Source: Salipiger pallidus (GTDB taxonomy: Bacteria > Pseudomonadota > Alphaproteobacteria > Rhodobacterales > Rhodobacteraceae). Taken from it: a stretch of DNA of 64,000 nt. The DNA lies in assembly GCF_014643635.1 (NCBI RefSeq), contig NZ_BMJV01000006.1, positions 1 through 64,000 on the forward strand. Direction: 5' to 3'. The notes below the pieces were generated by a model. That model was not told the origin of the DNA, searched no databases, and saw nothing but the letters and a program-made list of their open reading frames with translations. Made by a program: the position numbers and the translations under genes. Positions 7,871 through 16,101 of this stretch are shown piece after piece. Numbering within the stretch: the stretch's first letter is position 1; each line of letters opens with the position of its first letter.

Positions 7871-8215
7871 ATGAACAGCCTTACGCCTTTCCCGGGGCCC
7901 GGCCACTCTCCGGATGTGGTCGCCTTCCACCGGACCGAGCTTAACGTGATACTGTCTCTCTACGGCCGTATGGTGGCTGCCGGAGAATGGCGCGATTATG
8001 GCATTTCAAGCCTGCGGGACGTGGCGGTGTTTTCCGTCTTCCGCAGGACCGCTGAACACCCGCTCTACCGCATCGAAAAGCGCCCCAAGCTGCGCAACCG
8101 GCAGGGCGAATACGCGGTGATCGGGATGGACGGGCAAATCTTGAAGCGCGGGCATGAGCTGCGCACGGTGCTGCGGGTTCTCGAACGCAAGCTGATCCGT
8201 CCCGTCAGCGACTGA
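7871..8215 (+). CDS. DUF2794-domain protein
   Basis: The 114-residue cytoplasmic protein fits the DUF2794 family, which is nearly confined to alphaproteobacteria. Recognisable blocks are ELNVILSLYGRMVAAGEWRD, FSVFRRTAEHPLYRIEKRP and the C-terminal GHELRTVLRVLERKLI. Almost the whole length is the domain. Function is unknown. It starts 59 nt after the sugar isomerase and is followed by about 270 nt without a called gene, then a convergent ureohydrolase gene. Confidence 0.85.
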   Translation: MNSLTPFPGPGHSPDVVAFHRTELNVILSLYGRMVAAGEWRDYGISSLRDVAVFSVFRRTAEHPLYRIEKRPKLRNRQGEYAVIGMDGQILKRGHELRTVLRVLERKLIRPVSD

Positions 8216-8484
8216 CTTGTTGGCGCAGGTAGGCCATAGAGCCGCCGGCAGCTTGAACGCCTTAAAGTGGCGCAAATCGGTTGGCTGGAGAGCGCCAAAC
8301 CCAAGGGTGCGTAAATCGTCCCCCGGAAAGGTGGCTCCACACGTCAGCCCGGACGAACAACCGGACTTTCGGCCGGAAGGATATCGGAACCGGTTTCCAA
8401 AGTGACGCACGGACCAACGGCGGCACCGCAGATCCGAACCAGCCGCAGGAGGAGCGCCCGGGACCGCTGGCCCGGGCGCAGCGC

Positions 8485-9441
8485 TTACTTCGACAGCATC
8501 GCGCAGAGCAGCTCGAACATGATCGTCACGCCAAGGAAGGCGGTGCCGCCGGACTGATCGAACGGCGGTGAAACCTCGACCATATCGGCACCGACGATGT
8601 TCAGCCCCGCCAGCTCGCGCACCACCTGCAGCGCCTGGTAGCTGTTCGGGCCGCCGATCTCGGGCGTGCCGGTGCCGGGGGCAAAGGTCGGGTCCACGAA
8701 GTCGATGTCATAGCTGACATAGGTGTCCTCCTGCCCGACAATCTCGCGCGCCTCGGCCATCACGTCCTCGGGACCGCGGGCATGGAACTCCTCGACGGTG
8801 ATGATCCGGATGCCGACGGCCTTGGCGAAATCGCGGTCCTCAAGATCGTACATCGGGCCACGGATACCGATCTGGACGACACGCTTGGGGTCGAGCAACT
8901 CTTCTTCCACAGCGCGGCGGAAGGGCGTGCCGTGAGTGAATTTCTGCCCGTTGAAGTAGCTGTCCCAAAGGTCCGTATGGCTGTCGAAATGCACCATCCC
9001 GAGAGGCTTGGCCTTGCCAAGGGCGCGCAGCACCGGCAGCGAGGTCAGGTGATCGCCGCCAGCGGTCAAGGGCCGGATGCCCGCCGCCACGACGCCCTCA
9101 TAGAAGGCGGTGATGCGGGCCATGCTGTCCTGAATGTCGGCGGGGTTCGGCCCCACGTCGCCAAGGTCCGCACAGGCTGCGGCATCGAAGGGGCGCAGGC
9201 CGGTAACGCCGTGCTGGGCGCGGATCATGGTCGAGGCATCGCGCAGCTGGCGCGGGCCGTGGCGCGGGCCGGGACGGTTGGTGGTGCCGCTGTCCCATGG
9301 CACACCGATGAGGCCGACCTCGACGTCGCCAAAACGCTCGTGACCGGGCTGGACCAGCGGCAGGCGCATGAAGGTGGGCACGCCGGCAAAGCGCGGCAGG
9401 TCCATGCCGGAAATCGGTTGGAAGAAGGGGTCGCTGGTCAT
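8485..9441 (-). CDS. speB: Agmatinase / ureohydrolase-family protein
   Basis: Ureohydrolases cleave guanidino compounds to urea and an amine using a binuclear Mn centre. The 318-residue product has all metal-binding blocks: GGDHLTSLP (near residue 125), HFDSHTDLWD (near 150) and SYDIDFVDPTFAPGTGTPE (near 230), plus the late MVEVSPPFD motif. Length and motifs suit agmatinase (agmatine to putrescine), but guanidinobutyrase or guanidinopropionase of the same family cannot be excluded; creatine and 4-aminobutyrate-linked genes occur 12-15 kb downstream. The ATG has a GGAGG 6 nt upstream. It stands alone on the minus strand. Confidence 0.85.
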   Translation of the reverse strand: MTSDPFFQPISGMDLPRFAGVPTFMRLPLVQPGHERFGDVEVGLIGVPWDSGTTNRPGPRHGPRQLRDASTMIRAQHGVTGLRPFDAAACADLGDVGPNPADIQDSMARITAFYEGVVAAGIRPLTAGGDHLTSLPVLRALGKAKPLGMVHFDSHTDLWDSYFNGQKFTHGTPFRRAVEEELLDPKRVVQIGIRGPMYDLEDRDFAKAVGIRIITVEEFHARGPEDVMAEAREIVGQEDTYVSYDIDFVDPTFAPGTGTPEIGGPNSYQALQVVRELAGLNIVGADMVEVSPPFDQSGGTAFLGVTIMFELLCAMLSK

Positions 9442-9538
9442 GGGAACCTCCGGGCAGTTGCGGTTTGCGGGACAGCAAATCCCTTACCAAGGGATTTGCA
9501 AGCCAAATGGTCCCCCACCCGCCAGCGGCCGCACGGGA

Positions 9539-10240
9539 TCACTCGTGCGGATCGTCCTGCATCAGGATTTCGCGCGATTGGGAGGCAAATTCACGCCGCA
9601 GGATCACGATGAGCGTCACCAGCGTGGCGAGGATCAGCGCCTCGCCCCCCAGCAGCCATGCCGCCGAGGCGATGCCGAAATAGACCGAGCGCAGGCCCCG
9701 GTTGTAGCTGCGGGCGGCAAAGATGTTGATCTCGGCGGCCTTCGCGGCGCGGGCATAGGCCACCTTGGACTCATCGTTGGGGACCGATCCCATGACCACC
9801 GAGCAATATCCGAACAGCCGGTTCGACCAGACGAACTTGAGGAACGCGTTGGCTGCCAGCAGCAGCAGCAGGAACAGCTTGACCTCCCACACGAAGACCG
9901 GCGCGTCGGTGTCGGCGAAATCCCCCGCCACCCCGCGCAGCCGGTCCGCGTCCCCCAGAAGCGCGAAGATCCCTGAGATCGCGATCATCGCCGCCGAGGC
10001 GAAGAATGCCGTGCTCTGGCGCAGGGAGCCAACGATGTTCGCGTCGAAGATGCGCGGCTGGCGGGTGATGAAATGGTGCATCCAGCGGCGGCGGTAGCTT
10101 GTCATCAGCTTGGACACGGACATGCGGCGCGCTGGCGGGTTTTCGATCACCCACGAGCTGCCAAGCCAGCAGGCCAGTAGAAGCACCAGCGCGACGCCAT
10201 CGATCACATCGAAATAGCCAAGGCGCACCATCCAGTTCAC
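9539..10240 (-). CDS. DUF599 inner-membrane protein
   Basis: The 233-residue protein contains about four hydrophobic spans, at roughly residues 15-32, 78-98, 118-138 and 192-215, matching the DUF599 family. Its conserved cytoplasmic loop carries RRRWMHHFITRQPRIFDANI and a later AARSYNRGLRSVYFG segment. Function is unknown. It lies 13 nt downstream of the HemJ-like gene and is probably cotranscribed with it. Confidence 0.85.
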   Translation of the reverse strand: MNWMVRLGYFDVIDGVALVLLLACWLGSSWVIENPPARRMSVSKLMTSYRRRWMHHFITRQPRIFDANIVGSLRQSTAFFASAAMIAISGIFALLGDADRLRGVAGDFADTDAPVFVWEVKLFLLLLLAANAFLKFVWSNRLFGYCSVVMGSVPNDESKVAYARAAKAAEINIFAARSYNRGLRSVYFGIASAAWLLGGEALILATLVTLIVILRREFASQSREILMQDDPHE

Positions 10241-10253
10241 TCAGCCGTCTCCG

Positions 10254-10664
10254 TCAGAAGGGTTTGACCACGACGACCCAGAGCACGGCGATCACCCCGA
10301 GCACGCTGATCTCGTTGAAGATGCGAAGGAACATGTCTGATTCGCGGAACTCTCCGCGTTTGGCGCGGATCACCATGCGGCCGGTCCAGACGTAATGCGC
10401 CGCCAGCAGCGCCACCAGCGTCAGCTTTAGATGCACCCAAGGCGCCCATTGCCAGACGCTGCCCAGCCAAAGCCCCGTCGCCAGCGCGATCACTGCCAGC
10501 CCCGCCGAGAATCGGTAGAGCCGCACGGTCAGGTCCCCGAGCGGGCCGAAGGCTCCGGTGGCCGCGAAATCGCGCTTCCAGAAGATCAGGGCCCTCGGGA
10601 CCGCGAAAATCGAGGTCATCCAGCCCATGACGCAGAGGATATGTATGATCTTGACCCAGTCCAT
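10254..10664 (-). CDS. HemJ/CopD-like small membrane protein
   Basis: The 136-residue protein has four predicted membrane spans. The first carries the conserved His (KIIHIL) and W...F..PRALIFW pattern. The C-terminus (FLRIFNE...VVVVKPF) closely follows HemJ, the protoporphyrinogen IX oxidase of many alphaproteobacteria. HemJ members oxidise protoporphyrinogen to protoporphyrin in the inner membrane, and CopD-like relatives have other roles. The sequence is more divergent than a canonical HemJ (RlfvYH is replaced by RALIFW), so a paralogous role is possible. It is first in a two-gene unit with the DUF599 gene. Confidence 0.7.
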   Translation of the reverse strand: MDWVKIIHILCVMGWMTSIFAVPRALIFWKRDFAATGAFGPLGDLTVRLYRFSAGLAVIALATGLWLGSVWQWAPWVHLKLTLVALLAAHYVWTGRMVIRAKRGEFRESDMFLRIFNEISVLGVIAVLWVVVVKPF

Positions 10665-10769
10665 GGGCCAGTAGTGCTATCGTTTTTGGGGCGGACGCAA
10701 GGCATGCCGTGCAACCGCCGGACAAACCGATGCGTGGTGGCCTCGGGAAAGGCTCTGGCCATACGTGTA

Positions 10770-10794
10770 AATTGGTTATATGAGTTTACCAATT
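10770..10794. promoter_or_regulatory. Palindromic operator candidate upstream of glcD
   Basis: AATTGGT (10770-10776) and ACCAATT (10788-10794) form a perfect 7-bp dyad with an 11-nt spacer about 60 nt before glcD. GntR/FadR-family regulators of glycolate, lactate and pyruvate genes use TTGGT...ACCAA half-sites, although normally with a 3-nt spacer. It is thus a plausible but atypical binding site. Confidence 0.4.
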
Positions 10795-10851
10795 GCCGTC
10801 ATGCCCCATGGGCTGCGGCTGCTAGGGGTGTTTTCTGGAGGAGGACCACCG

Positions 10852-12288
10852 ATGCAGATGCCCAAGCCCGACGCAGGGATCCTGGACCGCAAGGCGCGTA
10901 TCGTCGCCCGCCTGCGCGAGGTGCTGCCCAAGGACGCGGTGATCGACGCCGAGGCCGAGGTGCGCGCCTATGAATGCGATGCGCTCACCGCCTACCGCTG
11001 CCCACCGCTCTGTGCGATCCTGCCCGCCAGCACCGAAGAGGTGTCCGCGGCGCTGAAGGTCTGCCACGAGGAAGGCGTGCCGGTGGTGCCGCGCGGTGCG
11101 GGGACCTCGCTTGCGGGGGGCTCGCTGCCCACGGCGGATTCGGTGATCCTAGGGGTGGCGCGGATGAACGCGGTACTCGAGACCAACTATCCCGACCGCT
11201 ACATCCGTGTGCAGACCGGGCGCACCAATCTGTCGGTCACCGGCGCGGTCGAGGAGAACGATTTCTTTTACGCTCCCGACCCGTCGTCGCAGCTGGCCTG
11301 TGCCATCGCGGGCAATATCGCGATGAACTCGGGCGGGGCACATTGCCTGAAATACGGCGTGACGACGAACAACCTGCTTGGCGTCACCATGGTGCTGATG
11401 GACGGCACGGTGGTGGAACTGGGCGGCGCGCATCTCGATTCCGGGGGGCTGGATCTTCTGGGCGTGGTCTGTGGGTCCGAAGGGCAGCTTGGCGTGGTGA
11501 CCGAGGCCACCCTGCGCATCCTGCGCAAGCCCGAGGGCGCGCGGCCGGTGCTCATTGCCTTCGGATCGAACGAAGTGGCCGGGGAATGCGTGTCGGACAT
11601 CATCAAGGCGGGCGTGCTGCCCGTGGCGATCGAGTTCATGGACCGTCCCTGCATCGTCGCCTGCGAGGCCTTTGCCAAGGCAGGCTATCCCGATTGCGAG
11701 GCACTTCTGATCGTCGAGGTCGAGGGCTCTGAAGCGGAGATCGCCGAGCAGCTGGGGCTCATCACGCAGATCGCGCGGCGGCATGATCCGGTGGAATTGC
11801 GCGAGGCGAAGGACGCTGATGAGGCGGGCCGGATCTGGCTTGGCCGCAAGAGCGCCTTTGGGGCGATGGGGCAGATCAACGATTATCTCTGCCTCGATGG
11901 CACGATCCCGGTATCGGAGCTGCCCAAGGTGCTGCGGCGCATCCGCGAGCTGTCGAAGGACTTCGAACTGGAGGTCGCCAACGTGTTCCATGCGGGGGAT
12001 GGCAACATGCACCCGCTGATCCTGTTCAACGCCAACCAGGAAGGGCAGCTGGCCCTGGCCGAGGGGCTTGGCGCCGAGATCCTGAAGCTGTGCGTCGAGG
12101 TGGGCGGGTGCCTGACCGGCGAGCATGGGGTGGGGATCGAGAAGCGTGACCTGATGTCGGTGCAATACCGGCCTGCGGATCTCGAGGCGCAGATGGCGGT
12201 GAAGGACGTGTTTGACCCGGCGTGGCTTTTGAATCCGGCAAAAGTGTTCCCGCTCGAGGCCTCAGCATCGCGGCGTGAGGTGGCGTGA
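10852..12288 (+). CDS. glcD: Glycolate oxidase FAD-linked subunit GlcD
   Basis: GlcD oxidises glycolate to glyoxylate at a flavin and passes electrons through GlcE/GlcF to the quinone pool. The 478-residue protein has an FAD_binding_4 domain (PRGAGTSLAGGS near residue 80, NSGGAHCLKYGVT near 160, CGSEGQLGVVTEATL near 210). Its FAD-oxidase C-terminal domain carries HAGDGNMHPLI near 385 and GEHGVGIEKRD near 430. The ATG at 10852 is chosen for its GGAGGAGG ribosome site; the frame is open further upstream without such a signal. It leads the glcD-glcE-orf-glcF operon. Confidence 0.95.
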   Translation: MQMPKPDAGILDRKARIVARLREVLPKDAVIDAEAEVRAYECDALTAYRCPPLCAILPASTEEVSAALKVCHEEGVPVVPRGAGTSLAGGSLPTADSVILGVARMNAVLETNYPDRYIRVQTGRTNLSVTGAVEENDFFYAPDPSSQLACAIAGNIAMNSGGAHCLKYGVTTNNLLGVTMVLMDGTVVELGGAHLDSGGLDLLGVVCGSEGQLGVVTEATLRILRKPEGARPVLIAFGSNEVAGECVSDIIKAGVLPVAIEFMDRPCIVACEAFAKAGYPDCEALLIVEVEGSEAEIAEQLGLITQIARRHDPVELREAKDADEAGRIWLGRKSAFGAMGQINDYLCLDGTIPVSELPKVLRRIRELSKDFELEVANVFHAGDGNMHPLILFNANQEGQLALAEGLGAEILKLCVEVGGCLTGEHGVGIEKRDLMSVQYRPADLEAQMAVKDVFDPAWLLNPAKVFPLEASASRREVA

Positions 12289-12331
12289 GGTTGCCGCGAT
12301 GACGGGTTGCGCCGCGTTTGCGGCGCCGCGT

Positions 12332-12389
12332 GAGGGGGCTCTGCCCCCGTCCCTTCGGGACTCCCCCGGGATATTTTACGTCAAAGGAA
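12332..12389 (+). repeat. GC-rich intergenic repeat, copy 1
   Basis: GGGGGCTCTGCCCCC followed by GTC..GGGACTCCCCCGGGATATTTTACGT and an AAAGGAAG tail recurs at 17771-17832, 24401-24460 and, inverted and partial, at 22896-22936. Here the purine-rich tail supplies the ribosome-binding site of glcE. The first half forms a strong hairpin. Confidence 0.75.
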
Positions 12390-12393
12390 GAGC

Positions 12394-13518
12394 ATGAGAC
12401 CTGCGAGCATGGCCGAGCTGGCCGAGGAAATCAGGAATGCGGGCGGGCCCCTGCGGGTGCGTGGCGGCGGCACACGCGGCCTTGGCGGCGCGCCTGGTGA
12501 GTTGCTTGAGACTGGTGGGCTGAGTGGTATCCGGCTTTACGAGCCGGGGGCGCTGACGCTGGTGGTCGGCGCCGGAACGCCGCTGGCCGAGGTCGAGGAG
12601 GCGCTGTCTGCCGAGGGGCAGCGGCTGGCCTTCGAGCCGATGGATCATCGTGGATTGCTCGGCACGTCTGGCGCCCCGACTGTGGGCGGCATGGCGGCAG
12701 CGAACGTCTCGGGGCCGCGCCGGGTGCAGGCCGGGGCCTGCGGGGATTTCATGCTTGGGGTGCGCTTTGTCGACGGCTCCGGGCAGGAGGTGTCGAACGG
12801 TGGGCGGGTGATGAAAAACGTCACCGGGTATGATCTCGTGAAGCTGATGGCCGGGAGCCATGGCACGCTCGGTGTGCTCACTGAGGTGTCGTTCAAGGTG
12901 CTGCCGACGCCTGCTTCCGTGGCGACACTGGTGTTGCCGGGGCTTGGCCTCGAGGCGGCGGTGGAAGCCATGTCCCGGGCGCTTGGCTCCCCCTTCGACG
13001 TGAGCGGCGCAGCACATCTGCCCTCTGGCGCAGATGGTACGGCGCAGACGCTGGTGCGGGTCGAGGGGTTCTCGGAGTCGGTGGCCTATAGGTCCGCGCG
13101 GTTGTCGGAGATGTTTGCCCCTCTCGGGCCAGTCGTGGAGCGCGATCCCGACCTGTGCGACGCGCTCTGGCGCAGGGTACGCGACGTGGAGCCGTTCCAC
13201 GGGCGACCCGGCGACGTATGGCGGATCTCGTGCAAGCCATCGGATGCTCTGGCGGTGGCGACGCGCATCAGCGCCGAGGATCTGCTGCTGGACTGGGGGG
13301 GCGGGCTGATCTGGGCGCTGGTGCCCGAGGGCACGGACCTGCGCGCCCGGCTGGCCCCCGAGGGCACGCCGCGCCTTGGCGGTCATGCCACGGTGGTGCG
13401 CGGCGGCGCGGGCCTGCCGGTGTTCGAGTCCGAGCCTGCCCCGGTGGCCGCGCTCAGCGCGGGGCTGCGCAAGCGCTTTGACCCGCGCGGCATCCTCAAC
13501 CCCGGGCTCATGGCATGA
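12394..13518 (+). CDS. glcE: Glycolate oxidase FAD-binding subunit GlcE
   Basis: The 374-residue protein resembles the FAD-binding half of GlcD: LRVRGGGTRG near residue 25, DHRGLLGTSGAPTVGGMAAAN near 90, MKNVTGYDLVKLMAGSHGTLGVLTEVSF near 140 and a C-terminal RFDPRGILNPG. GlcE is needed with GlcD and GlcF for membrane-bound glycolate oxidase. The gene starts 105 nt after glcD, with a repeat element filling the gap and providing the ribosome site. Its stop overlaps the next ATG by 4 nt. Confidence 0.93.
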   Translation: MRPASMAELAEEIRNAGGPLRVRGGGTRGLGGAPGELLETGGLSGIRLYEPGALTLVVGAGTPLAEVEEALSAEGQRLAFEPMDHRGLLGTSGAPTVGGMAAANVSGPRRVQAGACGDFMLGVRFVDGSGQEVSNGGRVMKNVTGYDLVKLMAGSHGTLGVLTEVSFKVLPTPASVATLVLPGLGLEAAVEAMSRALGSPFDVSGAAHLPSGADGTAQTLVRVEGFSESVAYRSARLSEMFAPLGPVVERDPDLCDALWRRVRDVEPFHGRPGDVWRISCKPSDALAVATRISAEDLLLDWGGGLIWALVPEGTDLRARLAPEGTPRLGGHATVVRGGAGLPVFESEPAPVAALSAGLRKRFDPRGILNPGLMA

Positions 13519-13859
13519 GCCGCGAGACGGTCATCGTCTTTGTCCTGTGCTTTATCGCCGGGCCGCTGCTCTTCGCGCTGATCGTGCAATTGGGCCGGTC
13601 GCTGGCGCTGCTGCTGGCGGCAGCGCTTGGCACAGTGATGGCGGCGGTGGCAGCGTTGGTGCTGCAGGCGGACGGCCACGCCGCGCTCTCGCTGCTGACG
13701 CTGTGGCTGGCTTGGGTGCTGGCCGTCTCGGCTCTTGCCATTGCGCTGCGGCGCCGCGTGGCCCCGTCCGGCCCGCGCCGATGGGTGACCATCGCCGGAC
13801 TGCTGGCAACCACCCTTCCCTGGTTCGGGCTTGCGCTGGCCCGGACGATGCTTTCCTGA
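13515..13859 (+). CDS. Small membrane protein within the glycolate oxidase operon
   Basis: The 114-residue protein has four hydrophobic segments (about residues 5-25, 30-50, 57-78 and 92-110) and no recognised domain. It starts in an ATGA overlap with glcE and ends 14 nt before glcF, so it is translated as part of the operon. A role in membrane attachment of the GlcDEF complex is only a guess from position. Confidence 0.7.
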   Translation: MSRETVIVFVLCFIAGPLLFALIVQLGRSLALLLAAALGTVMAAVAALVLQADGHAALSLLTLWLAWVLAVSALAIALRRRVAPSGPRRWVTIAGLLATTLPWFGLALARTMLS

Positions 13860-13873
13860 CGACAGGTTTCTTC

Positions 13874-15226
13874 ATGCAGACGAACTTCACCGACGCGCAG
13901 CTTGCCGATCCCGGCACCGAACGCGCGAACGAGATCCTCCGGGCCTGCGTGCATTGCGGCTTTTGTACCGCCACCTGCCCCACTTATCAGGTGCTTGGCG
14001 ACGAGCTGGACAGCCCGCGCGGGCGGATCTACCTCATCAAGGACATGCTCGAGAACGAGCGGGTGCCGGACGAGACCACCGTAAAGCACATTGACCGCTG
14101 CCTGAGCTGCCTTGCCTGCATGACAACCTGCCCGTCGGGGGTGCATTACATGCACCTTGTGGACCATGCCCGCGCCTATATCGAAAAGACCTACAAGCGC
14201 CCCCTGTCGGACCGCGCCCTGCGCTGGCTGCTGGCACGCATCCTGCCCTATCCCACCCGCTTCCGCGCCGCGCTCGCGGGGGCCAAGCTGGGGCGGCCCT
14301 TTGCGCGGTTCATGCCCGACAAGCGCCTGCGCGCCATGCTCGAGATGGCGCCGAGGCGCATCCCCGCGGTCAGCCGCAATGATGACCCGCAGAGCTTTGC
14401 CCCCACCGCGCCGCGTCGCCGCCGCGTGGCGCTGATGACCGGCTGTGCACAGAAGGCGCTCAACACCGACATCAATGATGCCACCATCCGCCTGCTGCGG
14501 CGGCTTGGCTGCGAGATCGTCGTAGCCAAGGGTGCAGGCTGCTGCGGCGCGCTGACCCATCACATGGGGCAGGAGGATCTCAGCCACGGCTCGGCGGCGG
14601 CCAACATCCGCGCGTGGTGCGCCGAGATCGACGGGGATGGCCTTGATGCCATCGTCATCAACACTTCTGGCTGCGGCACGACGGTGAAGGATTACGGCCA
14701 CATGTTCCGCAACGATCCGCTGGCCGAGGACGCCGCGCGGGTGGCGGGGCTGGCGCGTGACGTGTCCGAGCTGCTGACCGAGCTGATGCCCGAGGCGGAC
14801 GTGCAGTCGCGCAACCTTGCCAAGGCCGAGATCGCCGGGACCGACATGGCCAGCGCCGCGCCCGCGCCCGAGGGGCCGATCCGCGTGGCCTACCATGCCG
14901 CCTGCTCGCTCCAGCACGGCCAGAAGATCAAGACCCACCCCAAGGCGCTTCTGGCCGCAGCGGGCTTCGAGGTGGTCGAGCCCGCCGACAGCCACCTGTG
15001 CTGCGGCAGCGCGGGCACCTACAACCTGATGCAGCCCGAGATCTCGGGGCAGCTGAAGGAGCGCAAGGTGCGCACCCTCGAGGCCAAGAGCCCCGACATC
15101 ATCGCCGCCGGGAACATCGGCTGCATGATGCAGATCGGGTCGGGCACCGGCGTGCCCGTGGTGCATACGGTCGAGCTTCTGGACTGGGCAACCGGGGGGC
15201 CGAAGCCGCGCGCACTGGCTGAATAA
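13874..15226 (+). CDS. glcF: Glycolate oxidase iron-sulfur subunit GlcF
   Basis: GlcF carries electrons from the flavin subunits to the respiratory chain. The 450-residue protein has two N-terminal [4Fe-4S] motifs, CVHCGFCTATCPTY (near residue 22) and CLSCLACMTTCPSG (near 75). Two cysteine-rich CCG modules follow (GCCGALTHHMG near 225, LCCGSAGTYNLMQ near 380). The start at 13874 is chosen because it gives the normal MQTNFTDAQL N-terminus; the same frame is open far upstream inside the preceding genes. It is last in the operon. Confidence 0.95.
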   Translation: MQTNFTDAQLADPGTERANEILRACVHCGFCTATCPTYQVLGDELDSPRGRIYLIKDMLENERVPDETTVKHIDRCLSCLACMTTCPSGVHYMHLVDHARAYIEKTYKRPLSDRALRWLLARILPYPTRFRAALAGAKLGRPFARFMPDKRLRAMLEMAPRRIPAVSRNDDPQSFAPTAPRRRRVALMTGCAQKALNTDINDATIRLLRRLGCEIVVAKGAGCCGALTHHMGQEDLSHGSAAANIRAWCAEIDGDGLDAIVINTSGCGTTVKDYGHMFRNDPLAEDAARVAGLARDVSELLTELMPEADVQSRNLAKAEIAGTDMASAAPAPEGPIRVAYHAACSLQHGQKIKTHPKALLAAAGFEVVEPADSHLCCGSAGTYNLMQPEISGQLKERKVRTLEAKSPDIIAAGNIGCMMQIGSGTGVPVVHTVELLDWATGGPKPRALAE

Positions 15227-15318
15227 GGCGGGGGCCTTTCACCACCGGTCTGGTGGGCACGCCCAACTTTTGACAAAAGATACGGGTACTCACTGGACCG
15301 GAAGTGAAGGATTGCCCC

Positions 15319-16101
15319 GTGCGCGTACTGCTTTTGATCGTGTCCCTGTTTTTCTCGACCGCCGCAGCCGCGCAGGGAGGCCTGTTTTCCATGCAGAGCC
15401 GCGAAGACGGGCGACAGTGGGAAGCGGTTGGACGGCTGGAGCTGGCCGGCAAGGCCTTCTGCACCGGGGCGCTCATCGCGCCGGACCTGGTGCTGACCGC
15501 GGCGCATTGCCTTTACGATGCGGGCACCGGCGCAGCGGTTCCGGTGGACCAGATCCAGTTCCTCGCCGGGTGGCGCAACGGCCGCGCCGCCGCTTACCGG
15601 AGGGTGAAGCAGGCGGTGGCCCATCCGGATTATGAATTCGAGGCAAGTTCGCGCACCGACCGGGTGCAGAATGACCTTGGACTGATCCAGCTGCAGCTGC
15701 CCATCCGCAACAGTGCACTTGTGCCCTTCGGTACCGGCCCCCATCCCGAACGCGGCGCCGAGCTGAGCGTGGTGTCCTACGCCCATGACCGTTCGGAAGC
15801 GCCGTCACTGCAGGGGATGTGCCAAGTGCTTGACCGGCAGACGCGCATGCTCGTGCTGTCCTGCCCGGTGGATTTCGGCAGCTCCGGCTCGCCCGTCTTC
15901 GACACCGGAGAGGATGGCGTGCCGCGCATCGTGTCGGTGGTGTCGGCCAAGGCCGAGGCCGGGGGGAACGAGGTGTCGCTCGGCACCCAGGTGGAAGGAT
16001 CGCTCGAGGCCCTGCGCGGCGCGCTGGAGGGGGATTCCGTCCGCCATGCGCTGGACGCCGGGGACCGGCGGGAAACGGGGGCGAAATTCATAAAACCCTG
16101 A
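15319..16101 (+). CDS. Secreted trypsin-like serine protease (first of a tandem pair)
   Basis: The 260-residue protein has a signal peptide (MRVLLLIVSLFFSTAAAAQG). It then shows a chymotrypsin-fold protease pattern with the catalytic triad visible: His in LTAAHC near residue 63, Asp in NDLGLIQL near 120 and Ser in FGSSGSPVF near 190. The start is GTG at 15319, with AAGGA 7 nt upstream; an earlier in-frame GTG at 15304 would put DCP before the signal peptide and lacks a ribosome site. It is likely periplasmic or extracellular; substrate unknown. A paralogue follows and overlaps its end. Confidence 0.85.
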   Translation: MRVLLLIVSLFFSTAAAAQGGLFSMQSREDGRQWEAVGRLELAGKAFCTGALIAPDLVLTAAHCLYDAGTGAAVPVDQIQFLAGWRNGRAAAYRRVKQAVAHPDYEFEASSRTDRVQNDLGLIQLQLPIRNSALVPFGTGPHPERGAELSVVSYAHDRSEAPSLQGMCQVLDRQTRMLVLSCPVDFGSSGSPVFDTGEDGVPRIVSVVSAKAEAGGNEVSLGTQVEGSLEALRGALEGDSVRHALDAGDRRETGAKFIKP

